Part shown: piece after piece, positions 7,100-15,359 of the stretch
Layout: the number at the start of each line of letters is the position of its first letter
Position numbering within the stretch: the stretch's first letter is position 1
NCBI GenBank assembly: GCA_020629335.1
Contig: JAHDDN010000036.1
Span: forward strand, 1-21,986
DNA: 21,986 bases
Reading direction: 5' to 3'
From: Chitinophagales bacterium
Lineage (GTDB): Bacteria; Bacteroidota; Bacteroidia; Chitinophagales; UBA2359
Position numbers and translations under genes: made by a program
The notes under the pieces: model-generated
Databases searched by the model: none
The model's input: only the letters and a program-made list of their open reading frames with translations
What the model was told of the DNA's origin: nothing

Positions 7100-7345
7100 A
7101 TGACTATTAAAATTTCAGATCAACTTATACAACAAATTGGAATGAGTGAGCAGGAGCTATTACTTGAATTAGCAATTATGCTTTTTCAGGAAGAAAAAGT
7201 AACATTAGCTCAAGCCAGTAAGCTTGCCAATATGCATCAGATGCTATTTCAAAAAGAACTCGCTAAAAGAAAAATTCCAATTCATTACGGTATTGAAGAA
7301 TTTGATGAGGATATGAAGACTTTGGTGAAATTAAATTTATTATGA
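7100..7345 (+). CDS. UPF0175-family antitoxin
   Basis: It has 81 residues. The body, with LLELAIMLFQEEKVTLAQASKLA and the later helix ending in GIEEFDEDMKTL, is typical of UPF0175: a helical segment resembling a winged or ribbon-helix DNA-binding module and an acidic C-terminus that contacts the toxin. Its last four bases (ATGA) overlap the start of the PIN-type gene, a standard antitoxin-toxin arrangement. It probably neutralises that toxin and represses the pair. Confidence 0.85.
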   Translation: MTIKISDQLIQQIGMSEQELLLELAIMLFQEEKVTLAQASKLANMHQMLFQKELAKRKIPIHYGIEEFDEDMKTLVKLNLL

Positions 7346-7824
7346 TAGTAATTAGCGATACTTCCCCTTTGAGCAGCCTCATTCAAATAGATAGATTAAC
7401 ATTACTTTTTCAGCTTTATAATAAAATTATTATCCCACCTGCTGTGAATATTGAAATCAGCAAATTAACTCAATTTGGTGTTGATTTATCTGAGTACCAT
7501 TCAGCTAAATGGATTACTATTTCTAATCCAATAGACACTATGATTGTAAAAAAACTCGAAAAAGACTTAGACAAAGGAGAATCTGAAGCTATAGCTATCG
7601 CCCAAGAATTAAAAGCTGACTTACTATTAATAGATGAAAGGCTTGGAACGAGGCAAGCTAAAGCATTAGGACTAAATACTATTGGATTAATGGGTGTACT
7701 TGTACAAGCAAAAAATAAAGGAATAGTTACTGAAATCAAACCAATAATTGAGGATTTAGAAAGTATTGGATTTTACATTGGTGAAAAGCTTAAAAACCAT
7801 ATACTGAATTTAGTTAAAGAATGA
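7342..7824 (+). CDS. DUF3368-family PIN-like toxin
   Basis: It has 160 residues. It starts with VISDTSPLSSL (Asp6), continues with GESEAIAIA (Glu80/Glu82), then LLLIDERLGTRQA (Asp98, Arg104) and TIGLMGVLVQAK. These are the acidic positions and the conserved blocks of DUF3368, a PIN-domain relative. Family knowledge: PIN toxins are Mg-dependent ribonucleases that often cut tRNA or rRNA. All the expected acidic residues are present, so it is probably active. It is translationally coupled to the UPF0175 antitoxin. Confidence 0.87.
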   Translation: MIVISDTSPLSSLIQIDRLTLLFQLYNKIIIPPAVNIEISKLTQFGVDLSEYHSAKWITISNPIDTMIVKKLEKDLDKGESEAIAIAQELKADLLLIDERLGTRQAKALGLNTIGLMGVLVQAKNKGIVTEIKPIIEDLESIGFYIGEKLKNHILNLVKE

Positions 7825-7937
7825 GGAAGGGTAAATCACTTTTGAAAAAAATGAAATGAACTATTTTATCCAAATATACATTAATTAAAAGTGTATTACA
7901 TTATAATAAATACCCCTGTAACAGCCCCCTTAAGCAA

Positions 7938-9797
7938 ATGAATATAATTTTAAAAGATGTTCTCAATAGATACCTTGATTCAAAAAACATCCCTTATGCC
8001 ATTCTCTTAAATGGTGATTGGGGATCTGGTAAGACTTGGTATTTGAAAAACAAATTTGAAGATGACTTTCCTCAAAAAATCATTTACACTTCTGTAAATG
8101 GAATTAAATCCTTAGATGATATTACACAGCAGATACTTTATCGAAAAATGTATCTTAGCGAAAAGATTATTGACGATCCAAAAGCCAAATTAGTATGGGG
8201 CATTACCAAACAATTTGGGAATGCTCTTTTAAAAAAATATACTGGCTATAATATTGAAGATGCAAAGGCACTTGGAGTAGAAATAAAAGAGTTTTCAACA
8301 ATAAAGGATGACGAGGTATTAATTATTGATGATTTGGAAAGAATGCCCAACAATATCACTTTAGAAGAATTTTTTGGCTTTGTTAGCACTAATTTTACAG
8401 AAGAAAATTATTTTAAGGTCATTTTGGTTGCTAATGAAAAGGAATTAATTAGCAAACTTGGGGAAGATTGCGAAAAGTATAATAAAATCAAGGAAAAAAC
8501 TATTTGGCAAACACTTGAGTATAAAGTTGATTTTAATGAGTGTTATAATGATTTGATAATAAATCTTTCAGATAAAGCTAAAGCTATTCTTGTAAAACAT
8601 AAGGACTATTTATTATCGAAGTTTGATGAATATAAAGTAACAAACTTAAGATGGGTGCTTTATTTTTTTCAAGCTATTGATGATCTCGCTGAATCTAAAG
8701 CAACTCCATTTAGCTATGATATTGATCAGTTAATATTAAATGTAGCACTTGTAATTTGTATAGAATATAAGAGTGGAAATCTTGCTAAGGAAACTGATTA
8801 TATAAAAACGTCAAGATCCCCATTATCTTTATTAGCCAAAGAAAATAGTGGGAATTATGAAAACAACTTAAATAAAGAAGAGATTTTTGCAAAAAAATAT
8901 TTGTCAAAAAACGATAATGATTATCATTATTTCAAATCCATTTATGAGTTAATTTGCAATGGATACTTAGATAACAATTTATTGACAGAAGAATTAGTAC
9001 ATTATAAAGAAAAAGTTGAAGTAGATTGGGAAAAACATCTAGAAACTATTGAATATTTTTTCAAAGTTGAAGAAAGTGAGTTCATGGAAGCCTGGAATAA
9101 GGTATTAGAATATGCCAAAGAAGGAAAATATGATATAGGACAAATTGAATTAATTATAGACCTCTATGAACACTACACACATTTTGGAATAAATTTTCCT
9201 TTTACTAAAGATAAACTTTATCAATTATTAAATGATGCTTTTAAGCAAAACACTTTTGAAACTTACGCATATTTTAATTTTAGGCATCTTCAACCAAATT
9301 TTTCATACAAACGATCTTTAGAATTCGACAATCTAATTCAATTAATCCAAAAAAAGAAAGAAGAAATAGATAAACTTAAAAATAATAACAACATAAATAT
9401 GTTATTAGAGAAAGTTTTCACTGGTGATTTTCATCGTTTTTCAATGATTGATTTTATTACTGAATCTAAAGAAATTCATTTAGATAAAATGGCAGAATAT
9501 GCAACTCAGTCTACTAATAACTTTCTTAAGGTTAGAGCATGTTTCATTGATTCAGAGTTACAATACTTTGATAGGGCAGAAAGTGATGAAAATTTCAAAA
9601 ACAAATTATTTTCTATAATATCAAAGATAAAAGAAAAAGCAAAACCTCTAAATACATTAAAATTAAAAATCAACGAAAGCTTCACTCGATTTGAAAATGA
9701 ATATAATCGCTTAAAGGAAGATAAGATAAAATTTGAAGAAAAAAGCCACCAAACCAGTGATAAAGTCAATCAGATTCCAAAAATTCCGAAGGAATAA
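7938..9797 (+). CDS. KAP-like P-loop NTPase of unknown function
   Basis: It has 619 residues. Walker A is GDWGSGKT (26-33). Walker B is in EVLIIDDLERMP (126-136). A sensor-like strand VILVANEKEL follows at about 161-170. This order, with a P-loop within the first 35 residues and an LERMP motif after Walker B, fits KAP/STAND-like NTPases. The remaining 400 residues are helical, asparagine- and lysine-rich and without a recognisable domain; I see no transmembrane segment or nuclease motif. Related NTPases occur in phage-exclusion and defence loci, and the gene lies 113 bases after a toxin-antitoxin pair, so a defence role is possible but unproven. Base composition is even lower in GC than its neighbours, which suggests acquisition. 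Confidence 0.8.
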   Translation: MNIILKDVLNRYLDSKNIPYAILLNGDWGSGKTWYLKNKFEDDFPQKIIYTSVNGIKSLDDITQQILYRKMYLSEKIIDDPKAKLVWGITKQFGNALLKKYTGYNIEDAKALGVEIKEFSTIKDDEVLIIDDLERMPNNITLEEFFGFVSTNFTEENYFKVILVANEKELISKLGEDCEKYNKIKEKTIWQTLEYKVDFNECYNDLIINLSDKAKAILVKHKDYLLSKFDEYKVTNLRWVLYFFQAIDDLAESKATPFSYDIDQLILNVALVICIEYKSGNLAKETDYIKTSRSPLSLLAKENSGNYENNLNKEEIFAKKYLSKNDNDYHYFKSIYELICNGYLDNNLLTEELVHYKEKVEVDWEKHLETIEYFFKVEESEFMEAWNKVLEYAKEGKYDIGQIELIIDLYEHYTHFGINFPFTKDKLYQLLNDAFKQNTFETYAYFNFRHLQPNFSYKRSLEFDNLIQLIQKKKEEIDKLKNNNNINMLLEKVFTGDFHRFSMIDFITESKEIHLDKMAEYATQSTNNFLKVRACFIDSELQYFDRAESDENFKNKLFSIISKIKEKAKPLNTLKLKINESFTRFENEYNRLKEDKIKFEEKSHQTSDKVNQIPKIPKE

Positions 9798-9800
9798 TTC

Positions 9801-9946
9801 ATATTTTAGCGCAGCATTTTAATGCTGGGGATGTGATTCAGATGCCATCTAAGAGTGCCGTAGGTACGGTCTACATATATCGTACCTACGGCACTCGGAT
9901 AAGGGTTACATTATTACCCCAGTGTTGAAACACTGCGCTAAAATAT
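9801..9946. repeat. Nested palindrome
   Basis: Outer arms ATATTTTAGCGCAG (9801-9814) and CTGCGCTAAAATAT (9933-9946), continued by CTGGGG/CCCCAG further in, flank a perfect 16-bp inner inverted repeat, GAGTGCCGTAGGTACG with CGTACCTACGGCACTC (9853-9896). Between CTGCG and CCCCAG each arm carries its own short palindrome. It starts three bases after the NTPase stop and may also end that transcript. Confidence 0.8.
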
Positions 9947-9973
9947 CATTGGTGCCGATGGCACTAATAAAAA
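9918..9973 (+). repeat. Direct repeat R1, left copy
   Basis: The block beginning CCCAGTGTTGAAACACTGCG and ending GGCACTAATAAAA recurs with few changes at 11280-11334. The two copies flank the exported-protein gene at 10325-11215 in the same orientation. Confidence 0.8.
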
Positions 9974-10107
9974 CAACCGAAAGACTCAGCAGGTACCAGT
10001 AAAAAACACTGCGCTATAAGTTTGCAGAAATTTACAAAATCCAATTAAGTACAAAATTAACATAGCAGTCAGAGACTATGATCATTTTTTTATTTGGCAT
10101 ATTCGAG

Positions 10108-10129
10108 GAGACGCATTGCAATGCGTCTC
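10108..10129. repeat. REP-like palindrome, GAGACGC type
   Basis: A perfect 22-base palindrome, GAGACGCATTG followed by its complement, then TACAAATGAAATT. A variant with the same 3' flank occurs at 11351-11368. I recall palindromes of this type as common intergenic repeats in Bacteroidota and cyanobacteria. Confidence 0.75.
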
Positions 10130-10204
10130 TACAAATGAAATTACTAATACACCAAGCCATTTTTGTTTTTACTAATAGAAAACTGTATATTGACAATATG
10201 CTTA

Positions 10205-10292
10205 GCGTACATTGATCGTTTATAGTAAGATATTTCCCCTGATTGGGCGACCAAAAGGGATCGCCCCTAGATTTTCACTTATTAATGTACGC
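10205..10292. repeat. REP core inside a longer inverted repeat
   Basis: Outer arms GCGTACATT (10205-10213) and AATGTACGC (10284-10292) surround GGGCGA/TCGCCC (10245-10266), a core of the same GGGCGAC...CGCCCCTA type that sits in the loop of the 220-bp repeats. The rest of the 9798-10324 gap shows no gene. Confidence 0.65.
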
Positions 10293-10324
10293 CTCTAAAT
10301 GCTTTTACCTAAATTTACCTTAGC

Positions 10325-11215
10325 ATGAAAGAAATTATAAGCCTTGGTCTATTCTTTTGCATAAGCTTGCTACTTATGGCACAAGAAGATACGACTAAAA
10401 TTAAGCTAAGAGCTAATTGGGCTATTGGAGATAGTCATATCTATGAAGTCACGAAAGTGGTCAAACAAATGAATAGCGGTTTGCTTACTGCTTATGGTGG
10501 TACTCAACACCTTCGCCGCTTTGAAGTAATTGACTCAACTCAGCATTCTTATAAAATCAAATGGAGTGAATTAGATAAGAGTGTTGTCTTTGAAGGATTA
10601 CCTAAAGAACTATATGATAAGATTCCAAATGGTGGCTTACTAGATGTCATCTATACATGCGATCAATTCGGAGTATACCAAGGCATAGATAATGAACAGG
10701 AAATACTTGAGTTTATTAATAGTACTGTAGATACTTTGATTGCACAATCGCCCGAAAGAGAAAGAGCTGAAACTAAAAGAAGAATCCGTTTAATGACTGG
10801 ACTCCATACTTCTATAGAGGATTTAGAAAACTTTAGCTTTGAGGAAATAGCCATTTTACATAGTCCATTAGGTTTAAGCTTAACTCCTAGTGATACTTTA
10901 AAACGGGAAGGAATCATGCATAATAGTTTGTTTAGGGGAGGAACTATCAAATGTGAGCATAGTTTATTTATAAAAGAGATTGATAGAAAAAAACAAATAG
11001 CTACTCTTCATCAAGAAAACCATGCAAATAAAGAAATTCTTGAGAAACAATGCCAGAGTCCTCTTGAGTGCAAAGTGAAAGGCCATACTACTTATAAATG
11101 CGATATTAATACTGGTATGCTTACTTATATCGCAACAGTAAGTGAATTGAAACAAGCATACGGAAATGATACAGGCAGTTCCCTTAAGATGATTATGATT
11201 AGGATTAAAGAGTAG
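10325..11215 (+). CDS. Exported protein of unknown function
   Basis: It has 296 residues. The N-terminus, with KEIISLGLFFCISLLLMAQ, is a signal peptide, probably cleaved near residue 19; a lipobox is not clear. The mature part starts with LRANWAIGDSHIYEV and alternates strands and helices, ending in a strand pair around TYKCDINTGMLTYIATVSEL. Four cysteines lie in the second half (KCEHS, KQCQS, LECK, YKCD), so disulfides are possible in the periplasm. I do not recognise the family. The gene stands alone, flanked on both sides by copies of the R1 repeat and the GAGACGC palindrome, so it may lie on a repeat-bounded segment. Confidence 0.8.
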   Translation: MKEIISLGLFFCISLLLMAQEDTTKIKLRANWAIGDSHIYEVTKVVKQMNSGLLTAYGGTQHLRRFEVIDSTQHSYKIKWSELDKSVVFEGLPKELYDKIPNGGLLDVIYTCDQFGVYQGIDNEQEILEFINSTVDTLIAQSPERERAETKRRIRLMTGLHTSIEDLENFSFEEIAILHSPLGLSLTPSDTLKREGIMHNSLFRGGTIKCEHSLFIKEIDRKKQIATLHQENHANKEILEKQCQSPLECKVKGHTTYKCDINTGMLTYIATVSELKQAYGNDTGSSLKMIMIRIKE

Positions 11216-11279
11216 ATGAGGATGTTTATCAATTGATCGTTCGTGCCTACGGCACTCATTTTTATATGGCCATCTTCTA

Positions 11280-11334
11280 CCCAGTGTTGAAACACTGCGA
11301 TAAAATATCTTTGGGGCCGATGGCACTAATAAAA
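11280..11334 (+). repeat. Direct repeat R1, right copy
   Basis: Second copy of the block at 9918-9973: CCCAGTGTTGAAACACTGCG, then TAAAATATC, then GCCGATGGCACTAATAAAA. Its upstream neighbour CGTGCCTACGGCACTC (11242-11257) resembles the inner arm of the nested palindrome at 9853-9896. Confidence 0.8.
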
Positions 11335-11350
11335 CACAACTTTATTCGGA

Positions 11351-11368
11351 AGACGCAAATATGCGTCT
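11351..11368. repeat. REP-like palindrome, second copy
   Basis: AGACGCA and TGCGTCT around a 4-base loop, followed by CTACAAATGGAATT as at 10130. The arms differ from the first copy only near the centre. Apart from this, R1 and copy 3 of the structured repeat, the 11216-11677 gap holds no gene that I can support. Confidence 0.7.
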
Positions 11369-11445
11369 CTACAAATGGAATTCCTAATTAACGAATCAAT
11401 AATAAACCAATTAACTAATCACTAATAAACTAATTACCAATTAAC

Positions 11446-11664
11446 AAAAATTGCGCAAGGGATAGAAGCGGTATGTGGCGTCCATGCAGTGACTTACGAA
11501 ACTTAGTGATGCGACGGCTGGCCCGAAGGGCAGACAAGCAGCACTTAGTGGAGTAGGAACGGCATAGCCGCATAAGAGCGGATAGCCCGACCCATTTGCG
11601 CCAATGCGGGCCGACACATAGGTACGGCCCCTACAATTGCATTGGCGCAAATGGGATGCGCCCA
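11446..11664 (-). repeat. Structured interspersed repeat, copy 3 (inverted)
   Basis: Same element as at 1099 and 6792, on the minus strand. Perfect 17-bp hairpin arms (11591-11607 with 11639-11655) again differ in sequence from the other copies. One small inner hairpin has become TGCCC-TTCG-GGCC where copies 1 and 2 have CTC/GAG, a compensated change. The element ends 13 bases from the stop of the EreA-like gene. The 74-codon ORF inside it is not believed to be a gene. Confidence 0.85.
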
Positions 11665-11677
11665 AATAATTATCACA

Positions 11678-12979
11678 TTAATTTTGTACGTCAATATTGT
11701 AATTTGGATCTTGGTCAAGGGGGAGAATTAATTGGTAATCGTAGCCTTGGATTAAGGAATTGATTTTGTGGAGATCGGAGTTTTCGGGCAGTTGAATTTT
11801 GTTGTTGTTTATGTCTTCTCTGATGGATTTTAGATCAATGATAGTCCATTCTTCACGCTTGGCTTGGCTGATGAACAGCTTAAATGATTTATAGAAATCT
11901 GCGTATTCTTCTAGATAATCTATTTCTTTTCCGTCTTCTAAATAATATCTCGTCCAAGAATTAATGTTCGCACATTTTGCATTTTCTTTCTTGGCCAATT
12001 CATTGGCAAGATGACCGATATCGTAGGCGCCATTGGTCATGATTTGAGAGGCGTGTAATTGTCCAAACTTTAAAAATACTTTTGGGGCTTTAGCATTTTT
12101 CTTTTTTTCAGCTTTATAATATTTTAAGAAATTGTTTCTCATATAAGTTATTCGATCTACATGGGAGCCATCTCTCCATCTTGAATAAATGTCCCAACTG
12201 ATTTTTAAGTCCTTTAAAATGGCTGAGGCTTTGGGAGAAGAATGCTCTACTACATTGAAAAAAGCTTGAACATCTGATTCATTTAATATCCCATTGAAAA
12301 CATCAATTTCTTCTTCTAAGTTTTTTCCTTTTATGAGCCATTCGAGAATTACTTTATCTGCTTTTTCTTTTAGGGATTTAATATTTGGGTAATCTTTCTC
12401 CTCTTTCGCTTGTGCTAATAATTCGTCGGTAAAATATAAAATGGAAGTAAAATACTCTTGATCTAATCCCCATATATCCATATTGTATTTGGACGCTTTC
12501 TCTAAAAACTGCGCATCTTCAATGCCAGCAAAGAATGGGATTGGAACGTCGTCAATTTCTTTATTATAATAATAGGAATTGAATTTCCTCAAATTCTCAA
12601 TCGTTTTCTCAGCTGGAGTCATTAATTCCTTCAACTTATTAGCTGAATGGGGGCCGACCTCTAAGCACATCGCATTGAATGCGTTTTCATTCATTAATGG
12701 CATTAGGGCAGTAGTTAAGAGGGAAGTTGTCAGAGAGCTGTGTCTTTCACCAAAGACGACGAATTGGGATTCTTGGAATATTTGCTTTAGGGTTTCAAGA
12801 CCTTTTCCAGAAATTACCTCCTCTTTCACGCTAAAATAGGCTGTTTTGCTGGCAATATAGTCGGAATCCAAGATGGGCGGATCGTTTGTAATATGTGGTT
12901 GACTAAAAGCGAATAAAAAACAGGAAATTATAAGTAAAAAGCCGTATTGCTTGGCTTTTGTAAAGGTAAAATGCTTCAT
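11678..12979 (-). CDS. Exported EreA/ChaN-like protein
   Basis: The chosen start is the ATG at 12979 (433 residues), because the signal peptide begins there: KHFTFTKAK followed by GFLLIISCFLFAFS. The frame continues up to 13018 but adds a poor leader. Motifs: FVVFGERHSS (about 73-82), with the Glu and His typical of the EreA/ChaN/TraB-like fold; CLEVGPHSANKL; IWGLDQEYF; RDGSHVDRITYMRNNF; and KVFLKFGQLHAS. Family knowledge: this superfamily includes erythromycin esterases and haem-binding or protease-like members. The two blocks with G-E-x-H and F-G-x-x-H match the catalytic arrangement. The substrate is unknown and macrolide resistance should not be assumed. It is divergent from the WYL fusion gene, with about 170 bases between the starts. 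Confidence 0.82.
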   Translation of the reverse strand: MKHFTFTKAKQYGFLLIISCFLFAFSQPHITNDPPILDSDYIASKTAYFSVKEEVISGKGLETLKQIFQESQFVVFGERHSSLTTSLLTTALMPLMNENAFNAMCLEVGPHSANKLKELMTPAEKTIENLRKFNSYYYNKEIDDVPIPFFAGIEDAQFLEKASKYNMDIWGLDQEYFTSILYFTDELLAQAKEEKDYPNIKSLKEKADKVILEWLIKGKNLEEEIDVFNGILNESDVQAFFNVVEHSSPKASAILKDLKISWDIYSRWRDGSHVDRITYMRNNFLKYYKAEKKKNAKAPKVFLKFGQLHASQIMTNGAYDIGHLANELAKKENAKCANINSWTRYYLEDGKEIDYLEEYADFYKSFKLFISQAKREEWTIIDLKSIREDINNNKIQLPENSDLHKINSLIQGYDYQLILPLDQDPNYNIDVQN

Positions 12980-13148
12980 TTTTAGGTAATTTTTCGTTTT
13001 TAATAAGTGATAAACCAAAGTCTAGGTACTAGTAGAGTCTGCATTTACTGTAAAAGGTTGGAATTTTTACTTAAAATTGATCATAATTCCTATTTTAGCG
13101 CTTAATCTTACCCATTATTCAATACTCACGACCAAATACCAATGAAAA

Positions 13149-14774
13149 ATGCCAGTAAATAGAAATGCCCTGATACGATATAAAACGCTTGATCAATGTT
13201 TGCAAAACCGATTTCGGAAGTGGACTTTGGAAGACTTGATTGATGCTTGTTCGGATGCGCTTTATGAATATGAGGGAATTGATAAAGGGGTGAGTCGGCG
13301 AACGGTGCAAGGAGATATTCAGATGATGCGCTCGGATAAATTAGGCTATAATGCGCCTATTATTGTGGTGGATAAAAAGTATTATACTTATGAAGATTCG
13401 GATTATAGTATTACGAATATTCCCTTATCGGATCAGGATTTGAATATGTTGACTGAAGCCGTGGAGTTTATGAAGCAATTTCAGGGCTTTTCGCATTTTA
13501 GAGAGTTAGACGGTATGGTGCAAAAATTGGAAGGTCATATTTATGCACAGAAAACTTCGACTCAGCCAGTTATTGACTTTGAAAAAAATGAGAATTTAAA
13601 GGGTTTAAAATATTTAGATCCTTTATATCAGGCAATTATTAAAAAGCAAGCGATCAAAATTTCTTATCAATCCTTTAAGGCAAGGAGTATCAATGAGTTT
13701 GTCTTTCATCCTTATTTGCTGAAAGAGTTTAGGAATCGTTGGTTTGTGATTGGGGTACGAAATGATCATTCGGACTTACTGAATTTGGCTTTGGATAGAA
13801 TTGAGGCATTGGACTCCTCTCCCACTCGATTTAAGGAGAATACAGTTTTTGATCCCAGTACTTACTTTGATAATGCTATTGGGGTAACGGTTAGTAGGAA
13901 ATTAAGTCCTGAAGAGGTTTTGTTATTTGTGAAATATCGCTTAGCACCTTATGTGTTAACTAAGCCATTGCATCATTCTCAGGAGGAAGTGAGTCGGGAT
14001 AATTATGGGGTTGTTTTGCGCTTAAAAGTTCAGCATAATTTTGAGCTGGAGAAAGAAATTTTGGCCTTGGGAGATGAGATTAAAGTGATCGCACCGACCA
14101 GATTGCGCAACAAAATCAAAGATCGATTACGAGAAGCAGTTGATCTTTATGAGACAGAAATTAATGAAAGTCGATTGGCTAATTTTGTGAATAAGGTGAA
14201 ATATAAGGGAGCTGCTACCTTTAATTATGTGTATACACAAAGAGAAATCCGAAAACTTAAAAGCCAGTTGGACAAGTATTTCAAAAAGCCATTTGCAGAC
14301 GCTTATCCAAACTTATTTGAACAAGCGCCTGCTTTAAAAGACTTGATTTTCAATAAAAACATTCATCGAATTATAGCAGCTTTAGGCTCTGATGCTCAAC
14401 TGATTAAGGCTACTTACTTCTGGAGTCCTAAAGCCGCAGATAAGCATTTAACATGGCATCAAGATCTGAGTTTTAAAAGTCGATCTATCAAGAAGGGCAA
14501 GGAATCTGTCTTGCAAAATATTTTTTCGATTCGGGTACATTTAGACGATACCAATCAAAAAAATGGTGCTCTAAAACTCATCCCTGGCTCTCATAAGAAG
14601 ATCTTAAATGCGCGAGAAATTGCGCTCATTACAGAGAATAGCATTCCTCAAATTGGAGAGGTACAAGCGGGTGGAGTTCAAATTATTCAACCCATGATTC
14701 TTCATGCGATCACGTCCAATCACCAACAGAAAAATAGGCGATTGATTCATTTGGAGTTTTATAAGGAAGGTTAG
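13149..14774 (+). CDS. WYL transcriptional regulator fused to a PhyH-like dioxygenase
   Basis: One uninterrupted frame of 541 residues. The first 65 residues are a helix-turn-helix typical of WYL regulators (SRRTVQGDIQMMR at 49-61). The WYL-like domain covers about 155-335, with IKISYQSF (169-176), FHPYLLKEFRNRWFVIG (186-202) and LALDRIEAL (213-221). The C-terminal ~190 residues resemble phytanoyl-CoA dioxygenases: WHQDLSF gives His437 and Asp439, then LDDTNQKNGALKLIPGSHK (465-483), His519 in ILHAIT, and Arg530/531. These are the Fe-binding facial triad and the 2-oxoglutarate arginine. So both halves look intact. The 3' end overlaps the convergent DinB-like gene by four bases. It may be a regulator controlled by, or coupled to, an oxygen-dependent enzyme. 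Substrate unknown. Confidence 0.9.
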   Translation: MPVNRNALIRYKTLDQCLQNRFRKWTLEDLIDACSDALYEYEGIDKGVSRRTVQGDIQMMRSDKLGYNAPIIVVDKKYYTYEDSDYSITNIPLSDQDLNMLTEAVEFMKQFQGFSHFRELDGMVQKLEGHIYAQKTSTQPVIDFEKNENLKGLKYLDPLYQAIIKKQAIKISYQSFKARSINEFVFHPYLLKEFRNRWFVIGVRNDHSDLLNLALDRIEALDSSPTRFKENTVFDPSTYFDNAIGVTVSRKLSPEEVLLFVKYRLAPYVLTKPLHHSQEEVSRDNYGVVLRLKVQHNFELEKEILALGDEIKVIAPTRLRNKIKDRLREAVDLYETEINESRLANFVNKVKYKGAATFNYVYTQREIRKLKSQLDKYFKKPFADAYPNLFEQAPALKDLIFNKNIHRIIAALGSDAQLIKATYFWSPKAADKHLTWHQDLSFKSRSIKKGKESVLQNIFSIRVHLDDTNQKNGALKLIPGSHKKILNAREIALITENSIPQIGEVQAGGVQIIQPMILHAITSNHQQKNRRLIHLEFYKEG

Positions 14775-15307
14775 ACAGGCTTCGATTGCTTATACAATTT
14801 TCTGATAATGGAAATTTGCCCTCTATGATGAATCTCATCTTCTGCCGCATGATATAATGCCCATGCTACATTATATCCTGTATTGGGATTATAGCCTTCC
14901 AGCTTTTCGGTAAAATCCTTATCTGTTAAGGTCGCAATACGCTCAAACATTTTGGCTCTTGATTCTTCCAATTTTTTCACATAAACCTCTAGAGGCTCAT
15001 TGGTAATGAGTTGAGGCCGTTTCTTTCCCATCTCCATTCCAGCGTCTAATAATTGTATTTCCTCCTCTGTTGGCTTTCTTTTTTCAATAAAAGCGATGGC
15101 AAACCAAGTTTCTACTGCCCAAATATGGGATAATAAAGCACCAACAGTATTCCAACCTTCTGCATATTGCCAATGTAGTTCTTCCGTGCTTATACCATGT
15201 ACTCTGTTGAGCGTAGTCACTCTGGCATCTTCCATCATGGCTTTTAAAAAATCGATAGATGGGCTTTGGTTTTCACCAAACTTCATAAAAGTGTTTCTTT
15301 CTGGCAT
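14771..15307 (-). CDS. DinB-like protein
   Basis: It has 178 residues, or 171 if the ATG at 15286 is used (MKFGENQ, a more usual DinB-like start). The helical body carries LLSHIWAVETWF (His61) and LYHAAEDEIHHRGQ (His153, His160/161), the metal-binding histidine pattern of the DinB/YfiT four-helix fold. Family members include thiol transferases and many proteins of unknown role. The stop codon overlaps that of the WYL fusion gene on the other strand. The GNAT gene 52 bases upstream is in the same direction. Confidence 0.85.
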   Translation of the reverse strand: MPERNTFMKFGENQSPSIDFLKAMMEDARVTTLNRVHGISTEELHWQYAEGWNTVGALLSHIWAVETWFAIAFIEKRKPTEEEIQLLDAGMEMGKKRPQLITNEPLEVYVKKLEESRAKMFERIATLTDKDFTEKLEGYNPNTGYNVAWALYHAAEDEIHHRGQISIIRKLYKQSKPV

Positions 15308-15359
15308 AGGTTTTTAATTTTAGGGTTTATACTATTTATTCGGTTAGCCCTTTAATTGG

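Noticed and set aside
11441..11665. 74-codon ORF inside repeat copy 3
   Set aside because: Coincides with the repeat; the equivalent frames in copies 1 and 2 are not conserved as proteins.
11678..12979. Erythromycin resistance gene
   Set aside because: The fold family includes EreA, but the family is broad; signal peptide and motifs do not show macrolide esterase activity.
13119..13310. 63-codon ORF opposite the start of the WYL fusion gene
   Set aside because: Antisense shadow of a well-supported coding region.
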